Shown here: piece by piece, positions 45,327-53,711 of the stretch
Position numbering within the stretch: the first letter of the stretch is position 1
How the letters are laid out: every line of letters begins with the position of its first letter
Source: Candidatus Melainabacteria bacterium RIFCSPHIGHO2_02_FULL_34_12
Lineage (GTDB): Bacteria; Cyanobacteriota; Vampirovibrionia; 2-02-FULL-35-15
Direction of reading: 5' to 3'
DNA length: 64,000 nucleotides
NCBI GenBank assembly: GCA_001784555.1
Contig: MFRM01000020.1
Coordinates: 24,000 to 87,999 of the forward strand
Translations under genes and position numbers: made by a program
Notes under the pieces: generated by a model
Database searches by the model: none
Told to the model about the DNA's origin: nothing
Seen by the model: the letters and a program-made list of their open reading frames with translations, nothing else

Positions 45327-47126
45327 ATGTCAGAAGATAAAATAAATAAACCAGGCTCAAAGCAAAAAGGCTCAGAAGCACTTTTAAATTGTCTGGTAAA
45401 AGAAGGCGTAAAAACTATATTTGGTTATCCTGGCGGTGCAGTGCTGGGTTTATATGATGAACTTTATAAAAGGGATGACATAAATCATATTCTTGTTCGC
45501 CACGAACAGTCTGCAGCATTTATGGCTGACGGTTATGCAAGAATTACTGGAAGACCTGGAGTAGTGCTGGCTACAAGCGGTCCTGGCGCTACGAATATAG
45601 TTACAGGGCTTTGCAGCTCACACATGGATTCAATACCCGTAATTGCTCTTACAGGGCAGGTTCCTACCTCTGCTATTGGAAAAGATTTTTTCCAGGAAGC
45701 AGATATTACTGGAATAACCATGCCAATAGTTAAACACAGTTATTTAGTTCTCACAGCAAATCAAATTCCAAAAACAGTAAAAAAAGCATTTTTAATTTCA
45801 TCCACTGGAAGACCTGGACCTACTTTAATTGATTTACCAAAAGATGTTTTAGGTTCTACTTTTGAATACCATGAGGGAATGGAAAACAAATTTACACTGC
45901 CTGGATACAAACCCACTACTAAAGGCAACTCCAGACAAATACATGCTGCTGGTAAAGCTATTCTTGAAGCTAAAAAACCTATGTTATATATCGGTGGAGG
46001 AATTATATCCAGCAATGCTTCAGAAGAAATAAAAGCGCTTGCTGAAAATTGTTCTATTCCAGTTACTTATACAGTTATGGGGAAGGGTGGATTTCCTGAC
46101 AGTCACTTTTTAAATTATGGAATGCTTGGAATGCATGGAACTGCTTATGCAAACTTTGCTATTTATAACTGTGATCTTTTAATTGCAGTGGGTGTACGGT
46201 TTGATGATAGGGTTACAGGAAAGCTTGAAACATTTGCACCAAATGCAAAAGTTATTCACATAGATATTGATCCTGCTGAAATCGGGAAAAACAGAAAAAT
46301 GAGAGATGTAATTGATATACCCATAGTAGGTGATGCAAAAAGTGTTCTTATTGAACTGAATGAAAAACTTGCAGGAAAAAAATGTGACACTGCTGAGTGG
46401 ATTGCACAGATAGAGGATTGGAAAAAACAATATCCACTGGACATTCCAAAAGACAAAAACCAAATATCGCCCCAACAGATTCTTTTAGCACTTAATAAAT
46501 ATTGCAAAGACGCCATCTACACAGTAGATGTAGGTCAGCATCAGATGTGGGCAGCACAATACATCCAGCTGGATAAACCCAGGAGATGGTGCAGCTCAAG
46601 TGGTCTAGGAGCCATGGGATATGGCTTTCCGGCAGCACTTGGAGCCAAGGCTGCAGCAAAGGATATAGGACTGGATATTCCTGTAGTAGCCATAACTGGT
46701 GATGGTGGTTTCCAGATGAACCTTCAGGAGCTGGGTACCATGGTGGCTCATGATCTTCCTGTAATAATTGTCTTATTTAATAATAATAATCTGGGCATGG
46801 TTCGCCAATGGCAGGAGCTTTTTTATAATAAACATTACAGTTATATTGACTGGGGTCTTGGAAACCCTGACTACGTAAAGCTTGCAGAGGCATATGGAAT
46901 GAGGGGAATTAAGATTGAAGATCCAAGTAAAGTAGAAAGTGCAATAGAAGAAGCAGTCAGATTAAAAAAACCAATCTTACTTGAGTTTGTACTAAGTTAT
47001 GAAGCAAATGTCTGGCCCATAGTACCGCCTGGCGGAAGTAATCATGAAATGATGGGAATAAGTTCAAATACTCTTCCACAAAAACCAGCTACAAAATCAG
47101 AACTTGAAAAGTATATTAAGAGGTAG
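45327..47126 (+). CDS. ilvB: Acetolactate synthase large subunit
   Basis: 599 aa. ThDP-activating Glu60 in LVRHEQSAAFMADGYAR, SGPGATNIVTGL, and the C-terminal ThDP/Mg motif GDGGFQMNLQELGT ... NNNNLGMVRQWQ are complete, along with SSSGLGAMGYGFPAALGAK. It condenses pyruvate (or 2-oxobutyrate) in branched-chain amino acid synthesis. The usual partner ilvN does not follow; the next genes are unknown paralogues. Confidence 0.94.
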   Translation: MSEDKINKPGSKQKGSEALLNCLVKEGVKTIFGYPGGAVLGLYDELYKRDDINHILVRHEQSAAFMADGYARITGRPGVVLATSGPGATNIVTGLCSSHMDSIPVIALTGQVPTSAIGKDFFQEADITGITMPIVKHSYLVLTANQIPKTVKKAFLISSTGRPGPTLIDLPKDVLGSTFEYHEGMENKFTLPGYKPTTKGNSRQIHAAGKAILEAKKPMLYIGGGIISSNASEEIKALAENCSIPVTYTVMGKGGFPDSHFLNYGMLGMHGTAYANFAIYNCDLLIAVGVRFDDRVTGKLETFAPNAKVIHIDIDPAEIGKNRKMRDVIDIPIVGDAKSVLIELNEKLAGKKCDTAEWIAQIEDWKKQYPLDIPKDKNQISPQQILLALNKYCKDAIYTVDVGQHQMWAAQYIQLDKPRRWCSSSGLGAMGYGFPAALGAKAAAKDIGLDIPVVAITGDGGFQMNLQELGTMVAHDLPVIIVLFNNNNLGMVRQWQELFYNKHYSYIDWGLGNPDYVKLAEAYGMRGIKIEDPSKVESAIEEAVRLKKPILLEFVLSYEANVWPIVPPGGSNHEMMGISSNTLPQKPATKSELEKYIKR

Positions 47127-47292
47127 AAGGTTAAGAACCTGTCCTTAACATAATCTTTTTGTTAATTAAACACTTAAATTTTTAATATTAATTTATAAAT
47201 ATCTAGGCATAATTCTGTATAATTAAGAGAAATTAATTTAAGCAGATTATATACTCAGACAATTAGAAATTTAAGAGGAAATCATTTAAGTA

Positions 47293-48366
47293 ATGTCAGG
47301 AACTCTTTCGCCACCACAAATAGGAGCTGCTTCGTCAGGAGCACATGTTCGCCAGAGGGAGACTGGTTCAAGGCAGGGTCCTGATGATTTGGATAGCGCT
47401 GCATTTGCAGGTTTTTCAGATCCTAATGAAGCAATTAATTTAAAAAAACTTTTAAATTACATTACAAATGGCGGGGCTGCAGCATTAAATCTCCTTCATT
47501 TCATAAATAGTAACTGGACATTTTCTAATTTCTTAAAAGAGAAATTGGAATTTGCAAGCAGTTTAATGACAAGATGTGCTGTAATTTCTCAAGGCACTCT
47601 TCTTGCTAATGAAATGTGGAAAACTAGGAATTTACTTCCATTTATTGGTACTGTATGTGATATTCCCATTGGACTTTTTAGCTCTGACAATAATATCTGG
47701 TTTAATCGGGGCTGGTCGCAGGGACTCTCACAATTTTATACAATGATTGGAAAGCGCCTAAAAAAAGCAAATGGAAAGGTTGAATGTGATGCCAAGGGTA
47801 ATCCTGTTTTTATGAGTGCTGATTTTAATAATGGTGAAAAAGGGTTGGTGAATTTGATTAAAGATTTTTGTGAAAGTGTCAGAGTCACTGCTATAGAAAT
47901 TGGGGGGATTATTTCTGAATTGGTTCATGAGCCAAGAAGTTTTTTCGCTAATTATTCGCATCCGATGCTTATAGCCTCTGTAGGTCAGATTACAGGTACA
48001 ATACTTGGTACCTTCGGATTAGGTATTGGTGCATTTATTAGAGATATTTTTGGTACAGTGGTTGATTTTGCACTGACCAGGGAAAATGAATTCCAAGAAC
48101 AAAACAAAAAGAACGAAGTTCATACCACTGAATCTTCGAAGCCAAAATTAGAGTTCTTTAATTTAGACTTTGCTTCTACATCTGTCTGGGCTGGCTTAAC
48201 ATGGGTATTAGCTGCAGTGGCAGATGCTTATAAACGAATTCCTCTTTTATCTTCTGGAATATCAGCTCTTACAAATCTATCTCTTACCTCAGACCGATTT
48301 GCCTCCATGCTTTACACTCAGGCAAACTTAACAATGCAACAGAAAAAGTATGAAAAAGAGATTTAA
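47293..48366 (+). CDS. Tandem paralogue 1 of a lineage-specific family
   Basis: 357 aa. An N-terminal polar, disordered-looking stretch (about 50 residues) precedes alternating amphipathic and hydrophobic helices. A charged segment with a GNPVF turn divides two halves. The C-terminal motif VWAGLTWVLAAVADAYKRI, then LSSGISALTNL and DRFASMLY, is shared with the next two genes. A TATAAT at 47218-47223 suits its promoter. No named family recognised; probably membrane-associated. The shared C-terminal motif and adjacent position show gene duplication. Confidence 0.7.
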   Translation: MSGTLSPPQIGAASSGAHVRQRETGSRQGPDDLDSAAFAGFSDPNEAINLKKLLNYITNGGAAALNLLHFINSNWTFSNFLKEKLEFASSLMTRCAVISQGTLLANEMWKTRNLLPFIGTVCDIPIGLFSSDNNIWFNRGWSQGLSQFYTMIGKRLKKANGKVECDAKGNPVFMSADFNNGEKGLVNLIKDFCESVRVTAIEIGGIISELVHEPRSFFANYSHPMLIASVGQITGTILGTFGLGIGAFIRDIFGTVVDFALTRENEFQEQNKKNEVHTTESSKPKLEFFNLDFASTSVWAGLTWVLAAVADAYKRIPLLSSGISALTNLSLTSDRFASMLYTQANLTMQQKKYEKEI

Positions 48367-48471
48367 ATGATGATAGAACCGGGTGGAGGTAATTCATTAT
48401 GAGGTACAGTTCCACAGTAATTAATTATTTAACAAAAATTATAAAACAATAATAATTTAAGGATAAATATA

Positions 48472-49428
48472 ATGAGTGCAGGTTCAATGGTAATAGAGGC
48501 AGGTGTAGTACGACCTACAGGTGTTGCTCTTGGCTTAGGTCCTACTCATGCTAGAGAATCCTGGCTCAACGACGATGTAAAAAGAAAAATAAACATTGGA
48601 TTTAATGGTGTAGCAGCAGCATCTAATTTCATAACAATGGTTAATGGAAACTTTTCTTTAATTCAGTCTATTCAGGAATCTCTTGAAAATATAAGTGCAT
48701 TTCTTTCTAAATCTGCAACTGCTGTTCAGGGTCTTTTAAATGCTCAGATTGCATTTGATAAGAAAAATATCATTGCAATGATAGGAGGTTTGCTGGAGCT
48801 TCCAATCGCAGGATTTATTAAAGGATTTAATTTATTCCTTGCACGTGGTATATCGGCTGGTTTAAATCATTTTGACGGTATAATTTCAAGAACTCAGAAA
48901 ATACTAAATGGACTTCCTGTCTTGGATGTTAAGGGAAATCGACAATATTATGACGACTTCAAAAAAGAAGGTTGGATTGAAGGTTTCAAAATAATTTGTC
49001 GTCATGTGCCTATACTTACTAAAGAACTTTATACTGAGCCATTTAAAGGATATTTATTTCCTAGATGGTTTTTCCTTTGTTCTTCATTTATGATTTTAGG
49101 TTCACTTACAGCATTTCTTGGACTTAAAAAAACAGGTGCTGGTATAAGACATGTTTTTGGTGGTCTTGCAGGGATTGCACTAGCAACTGATATGAAAACA
49201 AATACAAATGTTAAACAAACCTCAGAAAAAGCAACAGAAAGACCAAAAGGATTTTCAAACTATGCTATTTCTGGTTTCGTTTGGGTCTTAGCAGCTATTC
49301 CAGATTTTCTTAAGCATTTTGATTTCTTTTCAAGCAGGGTTAAAAATTCAACTGAATTAGCACTATTTTTAGACAGGGTGGCTGGTTTATTTTTTATATT
49401 TGGTAATCAAAGACAAGGCGAGAAATAA
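48472..49428 (+). CDS. Tandem paralogue 2 of a lineage-specific family
   Basis: 318 aa. It has the same plan as its neighbours: KRKINIGFNGVAAASNF near the start, an IAMIGGLLELPIAGF hydrophobic segment, FKKEGWIEGFKIICRHVP, GLKKTGAGIRHVFGGLAG and the C-terminal FVWVLAAIPDFLKHFDFF followed by LDRVAGLFF. The N-terminal disordered part is shorter. AAGGA precedes the ATG. No function recognised. Confidence 0.7.
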   Translation: MSAGSMVIEAGVVRPTGVALGLGPTHARESWLNDDVKRKINIGFNGVAAASNFITMVNGNFSLIQSIQESLENISAFLSKSATAVQGLLNAQIAFDKKNIIAMIGGLLELPIAGFIKGFNLFLARGISAGLNHFDGIISRTQKILNGLPVLDVKGNRQYYDDFKKEGWIEGFKIICRHVPILTKELYTEPFKGYLFPRWFFLCSSFMILGSLTAFLGLKKTGAGIRHVFGGLAGIALATDMKTNTNVKQTSEKATERPKGFSNYAISGFVWVLAAIPDFLKHFDFFSSRVKNSTELALFLDRVAGLFFIFGNQRQGEK

Positions 49429-49431
49429 AGC

Positions 49432-49460
49432 TTGTATTTCTTTTTTTAGTTTCCTATAAT
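49432..49460 (+). promoter_or_regulatory. Candidate promoter for tandem paralogue 3
   Basis: TTGTAT at 49432-49437 and TATAAT at 49455-49460 with a 17-nt spacer, just after the stop of the preceding paralogue. This suggests the third copy can be transcribed on its own. Confidence 0.45.
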
Positions 49461-49522
49461 TAGTAATATTCAAAGACGAATATATAGAATCTTATTTCTA
49501 TAAACATAAAAAAGTTTTTTAA

Positions 49523-50587
49523 ATGAATCGATCAAGTGCTGTAACTGCGGCCTTTCCATCATCAAATGTCGGTGTTTTATCTCGTTCACCTGGTCAAAGA
49601 AGAGACGAGAGAAGTTTTACTGATGAGCCCTTATTATCAACTCTACAATCAACGCCTGGTTTTGCTGCCCAAGCACAAAACTTTTTAACAACTCACAAAC
49701 GAAAAATTAATCTATGGACTAATTATTCCAGTGCTGTTGTCTGTGGTTTAAGTTTTATTTTAGCTAATACCGGTGCACCTGAAGTTTTAAAGAAAGCTGC
49801 CAGGTATCTGGGTTTTGGACTTACAAGTTTTGCTACAGCATCAAGTGGAGCAGTAAATGCTCACAGTGCTATTCAGGGTAAAAATATTTTAGCTGCTATT
49901 GGTGCAGGAGCTGAAGTTCCTACAAGCATTGCAGCTGTTGGAAAAAATTTATGGTTGTTTAGAGGAATCCCTCTTTTTGGGCAAAACCAACAATTAATAT
50001 TTTCTAATTTAGATGCAAGAGATGAAAATAATGAACGTACTCCTGGAATTAAGATGGATACTTTATTTAAAAATCTTCCTGGCTGGAAAGGATACTTTGA
50101 AGGACTGAAAATAATGCTATCTGAAATGCCACATATTTTTTGGGACTTTATAAGAAATCCTCAAAAAGCATTTACCAGCTCTTCCCATGTAGTTTTTCTT
50201 TCTACTACCAGTCAGTTAATCGGAGCAGTTCTGGCACTTTTTGGATATGAAAGAACAGGAGCTGGATTTAGAAATGTTGGAGCAGTTGGAGTAGATGTAG
50301 GATGCGGACTTCACGGATTAAATAACCAGACCGAATCCGATGATTCAGTTTCTTCTCATGCACCAAAATCACTAATGGACAAATTAAAAAATTCCAGTGA
50401 TTATTGTTGGGCAGGATTAGTCTGGGGAGTTGCAGCGTTTATTGATTTCTTTAAACGGTTTGATTTTATATCGAGTAGAATACAAGGCTTAAGTGAATTA
50501 GAGTATGTTTTTGACAGGGCAGCCACGGCATTTTTTAATTCAGGTAATGATAAAGCTGCTAATGCTGATTTAGTACCTGAGACATAA
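49523..50587 (+). CDS. Tandem paralogue 3 of a lineage-specific family
   Basis: 354 aa. The plan matches the two preceding genes: HKRKINLWTNYSSAVVCG, KNILAAIGAGAEVPTSIA, GWKGYFEGLKIMLSEMP, GYERTGAGFRNVGAVGVD and the closing LVWGVAAFIDFFKRFDFISS with FDRAATAFF. The GAGxRxxxG segment and the W-x-x-AAxxDxxKxxxxxSS motif are the best family signatures. A 30-bp palindrome follows the stop. Function unknown. Confidence 0.7.
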   Translation: MNRSSAVTAAFPSSNVGVLSRSPGQRRDERSFTDEPLLSTLQSTPGFAAQAQNFLTTHKRKINLWTNYSSAVVCGLSFILANTGAPEVLKKAARYLGFGLTSFATASSGAVNAHSAIQGKNILAAIGAGAEVPTSIAAVGKNLWLFRGIPLFGQNQQLIFSNLDARDENNERTPGIKMDTLFKNLPGWKGYFEGLKIMLSEMPHIFWDFIRNPQKAFTSSSHVVFLSTTSQLIGAVLALFGYERTGAGFRNVGAVGVDVGCGLHGLNNQTESDDSVSSHAPKSLMDKLKNSSDYCWAGLVWGVAAFIDFFKRFDFISSRIQGLSELEYVFDRAATAFFNSGNDKAANADLVPET

Positions 50588-50601
50588 ATGCAATTTTTAA
50601 T

Positions 50602-50631
50602 CGTAGGGACATGCCGCGGCATGTCCCTACG
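50602..50631. repeat. Perfect 30-bp palindrome, GTAGGGAC family
   Basis: Two 15-bp arms centred on CCGCGG (left arm reads CGTAGGGACATGCCG) between paralogue 3 and polA. No T run follows, so it is a repeat rather than a standard terminator. Confidence 0.85.
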
Positions 50632-50648
50632 GTGTAAAATAAACCTGC

Positions 50649-53504
50649 ATGTCCGAGCAAAACAACACCATAATTTTAATTGATGCTCCAAACCTTGCAT
50701 TTAGAATGTTTTTTGCAATGGAGCGGACAAATATGCGAACACTTGGCGGTATTCCTACCTGGGCTACATATGGATTTTTAAAAGCACTTTTTGATCTGCT
50801 TGACAGAACTAAACCAAAAGCAATTGCAGCAGCATATGACTGTAAAGAACCGACATTCAGACATAAAGCATATGAAGAATATAAAGCAAATCGTCCGGAA
50901 GAAATGCCTGAAGAACTCTCAGTCCAATGGCCTTATATAAGAGAAGGACTTGAAAGTTTTGAAATTCCTATTTATGAGCTGCCCGGATATGAAGCGGATG
51001 ATGTAATCGGCACTCTGGCAAAAAAAGCAGAAAAAAACGGACAAAATGTTTTAATTCTTACCGGAGATAGAGATGCGTTTCAGCTTGTGAACGATAAAGT
51101 AAAAGTTCTTGTACCCTCAAAAGGCGAACTTAAAGAATATGGCAGAGATGAAGTGTATGAGTACTGGGGAATATGGCCTGAGCAGGTAGTTGATTTTAAA
51201 AGTCTTTCTGGAGATGCCTCGGATAATATCCCGGGAATTAAAGGTATAGGAGAAAAAACAGCTGCAAAACTTTTAAACGAATATGGAACGCTTGAAAATA
51301 TTTATAAAAATGTAAAAAACATATCCAAAAAAGGTCTTCAGGAAAAAATAATTAATGGTGAAAAGAGTGCTTTGCTCTCGAAAAAGCTTGCTGCAATTCA
51401 TACCGATGTCCCTATAAACATTAATTTTAAAGATTCACATTTAAATATGCCTGAAATGAATAAGCTAGTTGGTTTTCTTCAGAAGTTTGAGTTTAACAGC
51501 TTTATTAAACGACTTCCAAAAGTTCTTGCTTCATTTAATGAAGGTAAAGAAGTAGATATAAAGAATACTGAAAAATTTATTGTAAAAAGAACAGAGCAAA
51601 TGAAACTGGATATTGGTGATAACGGTAAAGATCCACATCATGAAGATCCTCTTGAACATTTAAAATCTCCTGATCTTGAAGTAGTTGTAATTGATACAGA
51701 AAAAGAGCTTGAAGATCTTACAGATGAGCTTAAGAAGAAAAAAATTATATGCATTGATCTTGAGACTACTTCTATTGATACCATGTCCTGTCAAATCGTA
51801 GGTATAGGACTCTCATGGTTTACAGGTGTAAAAGATGGAAAAGATGCAAAAGATGAAAAAATAAAAGCTTGTTATATTCCTATAGGTCATAATTCAGGTA
51901 AACAGCTAAAAGAAGAAACTGTAATTAAAAAACTAAAACCAATTTTAGAAAATCCAGAAGTTGAAAAAATTGCACAAAATTGTAAATTTGAATATAAAAT
52001 CTTAAAAAGGTACGGAATAAGTATTGGTGAAAATGTTTATGACACCATGTTGGCTAGTTATGTCTCAAACCCTGATGAGAAGCACGGTCTGAAAGATCAA
52101 ACAGCAAAGATTCTCGGTGTCAGAATGACAAAAATAGATGAACTCATAGGCTCAGGTAAAAAACAAATATCCATGGCTGAAGTTGATATAGAAAAAGCAG
52201 CTCCTTATTCAGTAAGTGATACTACTTATACGCTTGAGCTGGCAAAACACTATAAAAAAAATCTTGATAAATCGCTATCTAAAGTTCTTGAGGAAATAGA
52301 GAATCCACTTGTGCCTGTTTTGTCTGAAATGGAATTAAATGGTGTAAGAATCGATGTTAAAGTTTTAAAAGACCTTTCCCGGGAAATTACAAAAAAAGTT
52401 CGTGAACTTGAAAAATATATTTTTGAAGTAGCAAAGGAACCGTTTAATATTAATTCCCCTCAGCAGCTTGGAAAAGTACTTTTTGAAAAACTTGAAATTG
52501 AACATGAAGGGAAAGTAACAAAATCTGGTCAGTATTCTACAGATGTGCGAACGCTGGAAGCCCTCTCTCAGCATGATAAGACAGGGATAATTACTGCTAT
52601 CATTGAATACAGACAGCTAAGCAAACTTATTTCTACATATACAGACTCACTTCCTGAGCAGATAAATAAAAAAACAGGAAATATTCACTGTGATTTTAAT
52701 CAAACTATTACTACTACAGGAAGACTAAGCTCAAGTAACCCTAACTTACAAAACATTCCTATAAGATCTGAACTGGGTAAAAAAATCAGAAAAGCATTTA
52801 CAAGCAGTTTTGATGATGGAATGTTGCTTAGTGCAGATTATTCACAAATAGAGCTTAGAATTCTGGCTCATATGTCTGGTGATCCGGTATTAGTAAAAGC
52901 TTTTAAAGCCGGTGAAGATATTCATAAAAGAACTGCAATGGAAATTTATGGTGTACCTGAAAATAAAGTTACATCTGAAATGCGCTCTCATGGTAAGACA
53001 TTAAATTTCGCACTAATTTACCAGCAGGGAGCATTTGCTACAGCCCGACAGCTTGATATCAGCCAGAAAGAAGCACAAGAATTTATAGATAAATATTTTG
53101 AATCATTTAAAAAAGTAAAACCTTTTTTTGAAAATATCCTGGATGAAGCCAGAAAAAAGAATTATGTAGAAACTATTTATGGCAGAAGAAGATATTTTAA
53201 AAATCTGCATATAAGAAATAAAGCGCTGCAAAGAGAAGATGAAAGAGCAGCATGTAATGCCCCGCTTCAAGGAACTGCTGCAGACATAATGAAACTGGCA
53301 ATGATTAAGGTTTACAATGAACTAAAAAATTACAAATCAAAACTTATTTTACAGGTGCACGATGAGCTGATTTTAGATGTATATCCTAATGAGAACAACA
53401 AAGTTGAAAAAATGTTAAAAGAGGCAATGGAATTAGAGCAACCTCTTGAAGTGCCTCTGGTAGTAAATCTAAGCTGGGGTAAGAACTGGTATGAATGTGG
53501 TTGA
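50649..53504 (+). CDS. polA: DNA polymerase I
   Basis: 951 aa, full three-domain enzyme. The 5'-3' nuclease occupies about residues 1-310 (LIDAPNLAFRMFF, GDRDAFQLV, SGDASDNIPGIKGIGEKTA). The 3'-5' exonuclease domain (about 340-560) has ICIDLETTSID with the D-x-E pair and VSDTTYTLEL, but the second motif reads CKFEYKIL where E. coli has an Asp before the corresponding segment. Polymerase motifs: A SADYSQIELRILAHMSGD, B GKTLNFALIYQQGAFA (Gly-to-Ala and Tyr-Gly-to-Tyr-Gln relative to E. coli), C QVHDELIL. It fills gaps and removes primers. Confidence 0.96.
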   Translation: MSEQNNTIILIDAPNLAFRMFFAMERTNMRTLGGIPTWATYGFLKALFDLLDRTKPKAIAAAYDCKEPTFRHKAYEEYKANRPEEMPEELSVQWPYIREGLESFEIPIYELPGYEADDVIGTLAKKAEKNGQNVLILTGDRDAFQLVNDKVKVLVPSKGELKEYGRDEVYEYWGIWPEQVVDFKSLSGDASDNIPGIKGIGEKTAAKLLNEYGTLENIYKNVKNISKKGLQEKIINGEKSALLSKKLAAIHTDVPININFKDSHLNMPEMNKLVGFLQKFEFNSFIKRLPKVLASFNEGKEVDIKNTEKFIVKRTEQMKLDIGDNGKDPHHEDPLEHLKSPDLEVVVIDTEKELEDLTDELKKKKIICIDLETTSIDTMSCQIVGIGLSWFTGVKDGKDAKDEKIKACYIPIGHNSGKQLKEETVIKKLKPILENPEVEKIAQNCKFEYKILKRYGISIGENVYDTMLASYVSNPDEKHGLKDQTAKILGVRMTKIDELIGSGKKQISMAEVDIEKAAPYSVSDTTYTLELAKHYKKNLDKSLSKVLEEIENPLVPVLSEMELNGVRIDVKVLKDLSREITKKVRELEKYIFEVAKEPFNINSPQQLGKVLFEKLEIEHEGKVTKSGQYSTDVRTLEALSQHDKTGIITAIIEYRQLSKLISTYTDSLPEQINKKTGNIHCDFNQTITTTGRLSSSNPNLQNIPIRSELGKKIRKAFTSSFDDGMLLSADYSQIELRILAHMSGDPVLVKAFKAGEDIHKRTAMEIYGVPENKVTSEMRSHGKTLNFALIYQQGAFATARQLDISQKEAQEFIDKYFESFKKVKPFFENILDEARKKNYVETIYGRRRYFKNLHIRNKALQREDERAACNAPLQGTAADIMKLAMIKVYNELKNYKSKLILQVHDELILDVYPNENNKVEKMLKEAMELEQPLEVPLVVNLSWGKNWYECG

Positions 53505-53566
53505 GGACGAACTGATAATGGGGTGATACAGTGAATCAAGTATATTTTCAGATAAATTATTCTGCG

Positions 53567-53670
53567 TTTTTCCACTGTGGGTCCTGTCGCCTGCAGGTAC
53601 CCTCCAGACTTTCGTCACAGAGTTCCTCAGTCTGGACGCCTCCCTTTCGGCGTCACCCACAGTGGAAAAA
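53567..53670 (-). repeat. Structured multi-hairpin element, copy A
   Basis: 104 nt between polA and thiL, read on the minus strand. Outer stem TTTTTCCACTGTGGGT with ACCCACAGTGGAAAAA (16 bp, perfect). Inside: hairpin GACGCC...GGCGTC, hairpin CAGACT...AGTCTG with a purine-rich loop starting GAGGAAC, and a right part GAGGGTACCTGCAGG...ACAGG. Copy B at 59474 has the same plan with compensating stem changes. No coding frame is evident. Confidence 0.88.
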
Positions 53671-53711
53671 ACTAAATTAAAAAACTTAGTTGATTAAATA
53701 CTAAAATAAAA

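Noticed and set aside
50602-50631. Terminator after tandem paralogue 3
   Set aside because: Perfect palindrome, but no T run follows and matching elements occur inside genes, so it is listed as a repeat.
53469-53660. Minus-strand 63-aa frame over the structured element
   Set aside because: It covers the multi-hairpin element and the polA end; copy B carries no comparable frame.
53567-53670. Hammerhead-ribozyme-like core (CTGAGGA ... GAAA) in element copy A
   Set aside because: Copy B reads CCGAGGA ... GAAGG and lacks the invariant core; the resemblance comes from the stem sequence, not a shared motif.
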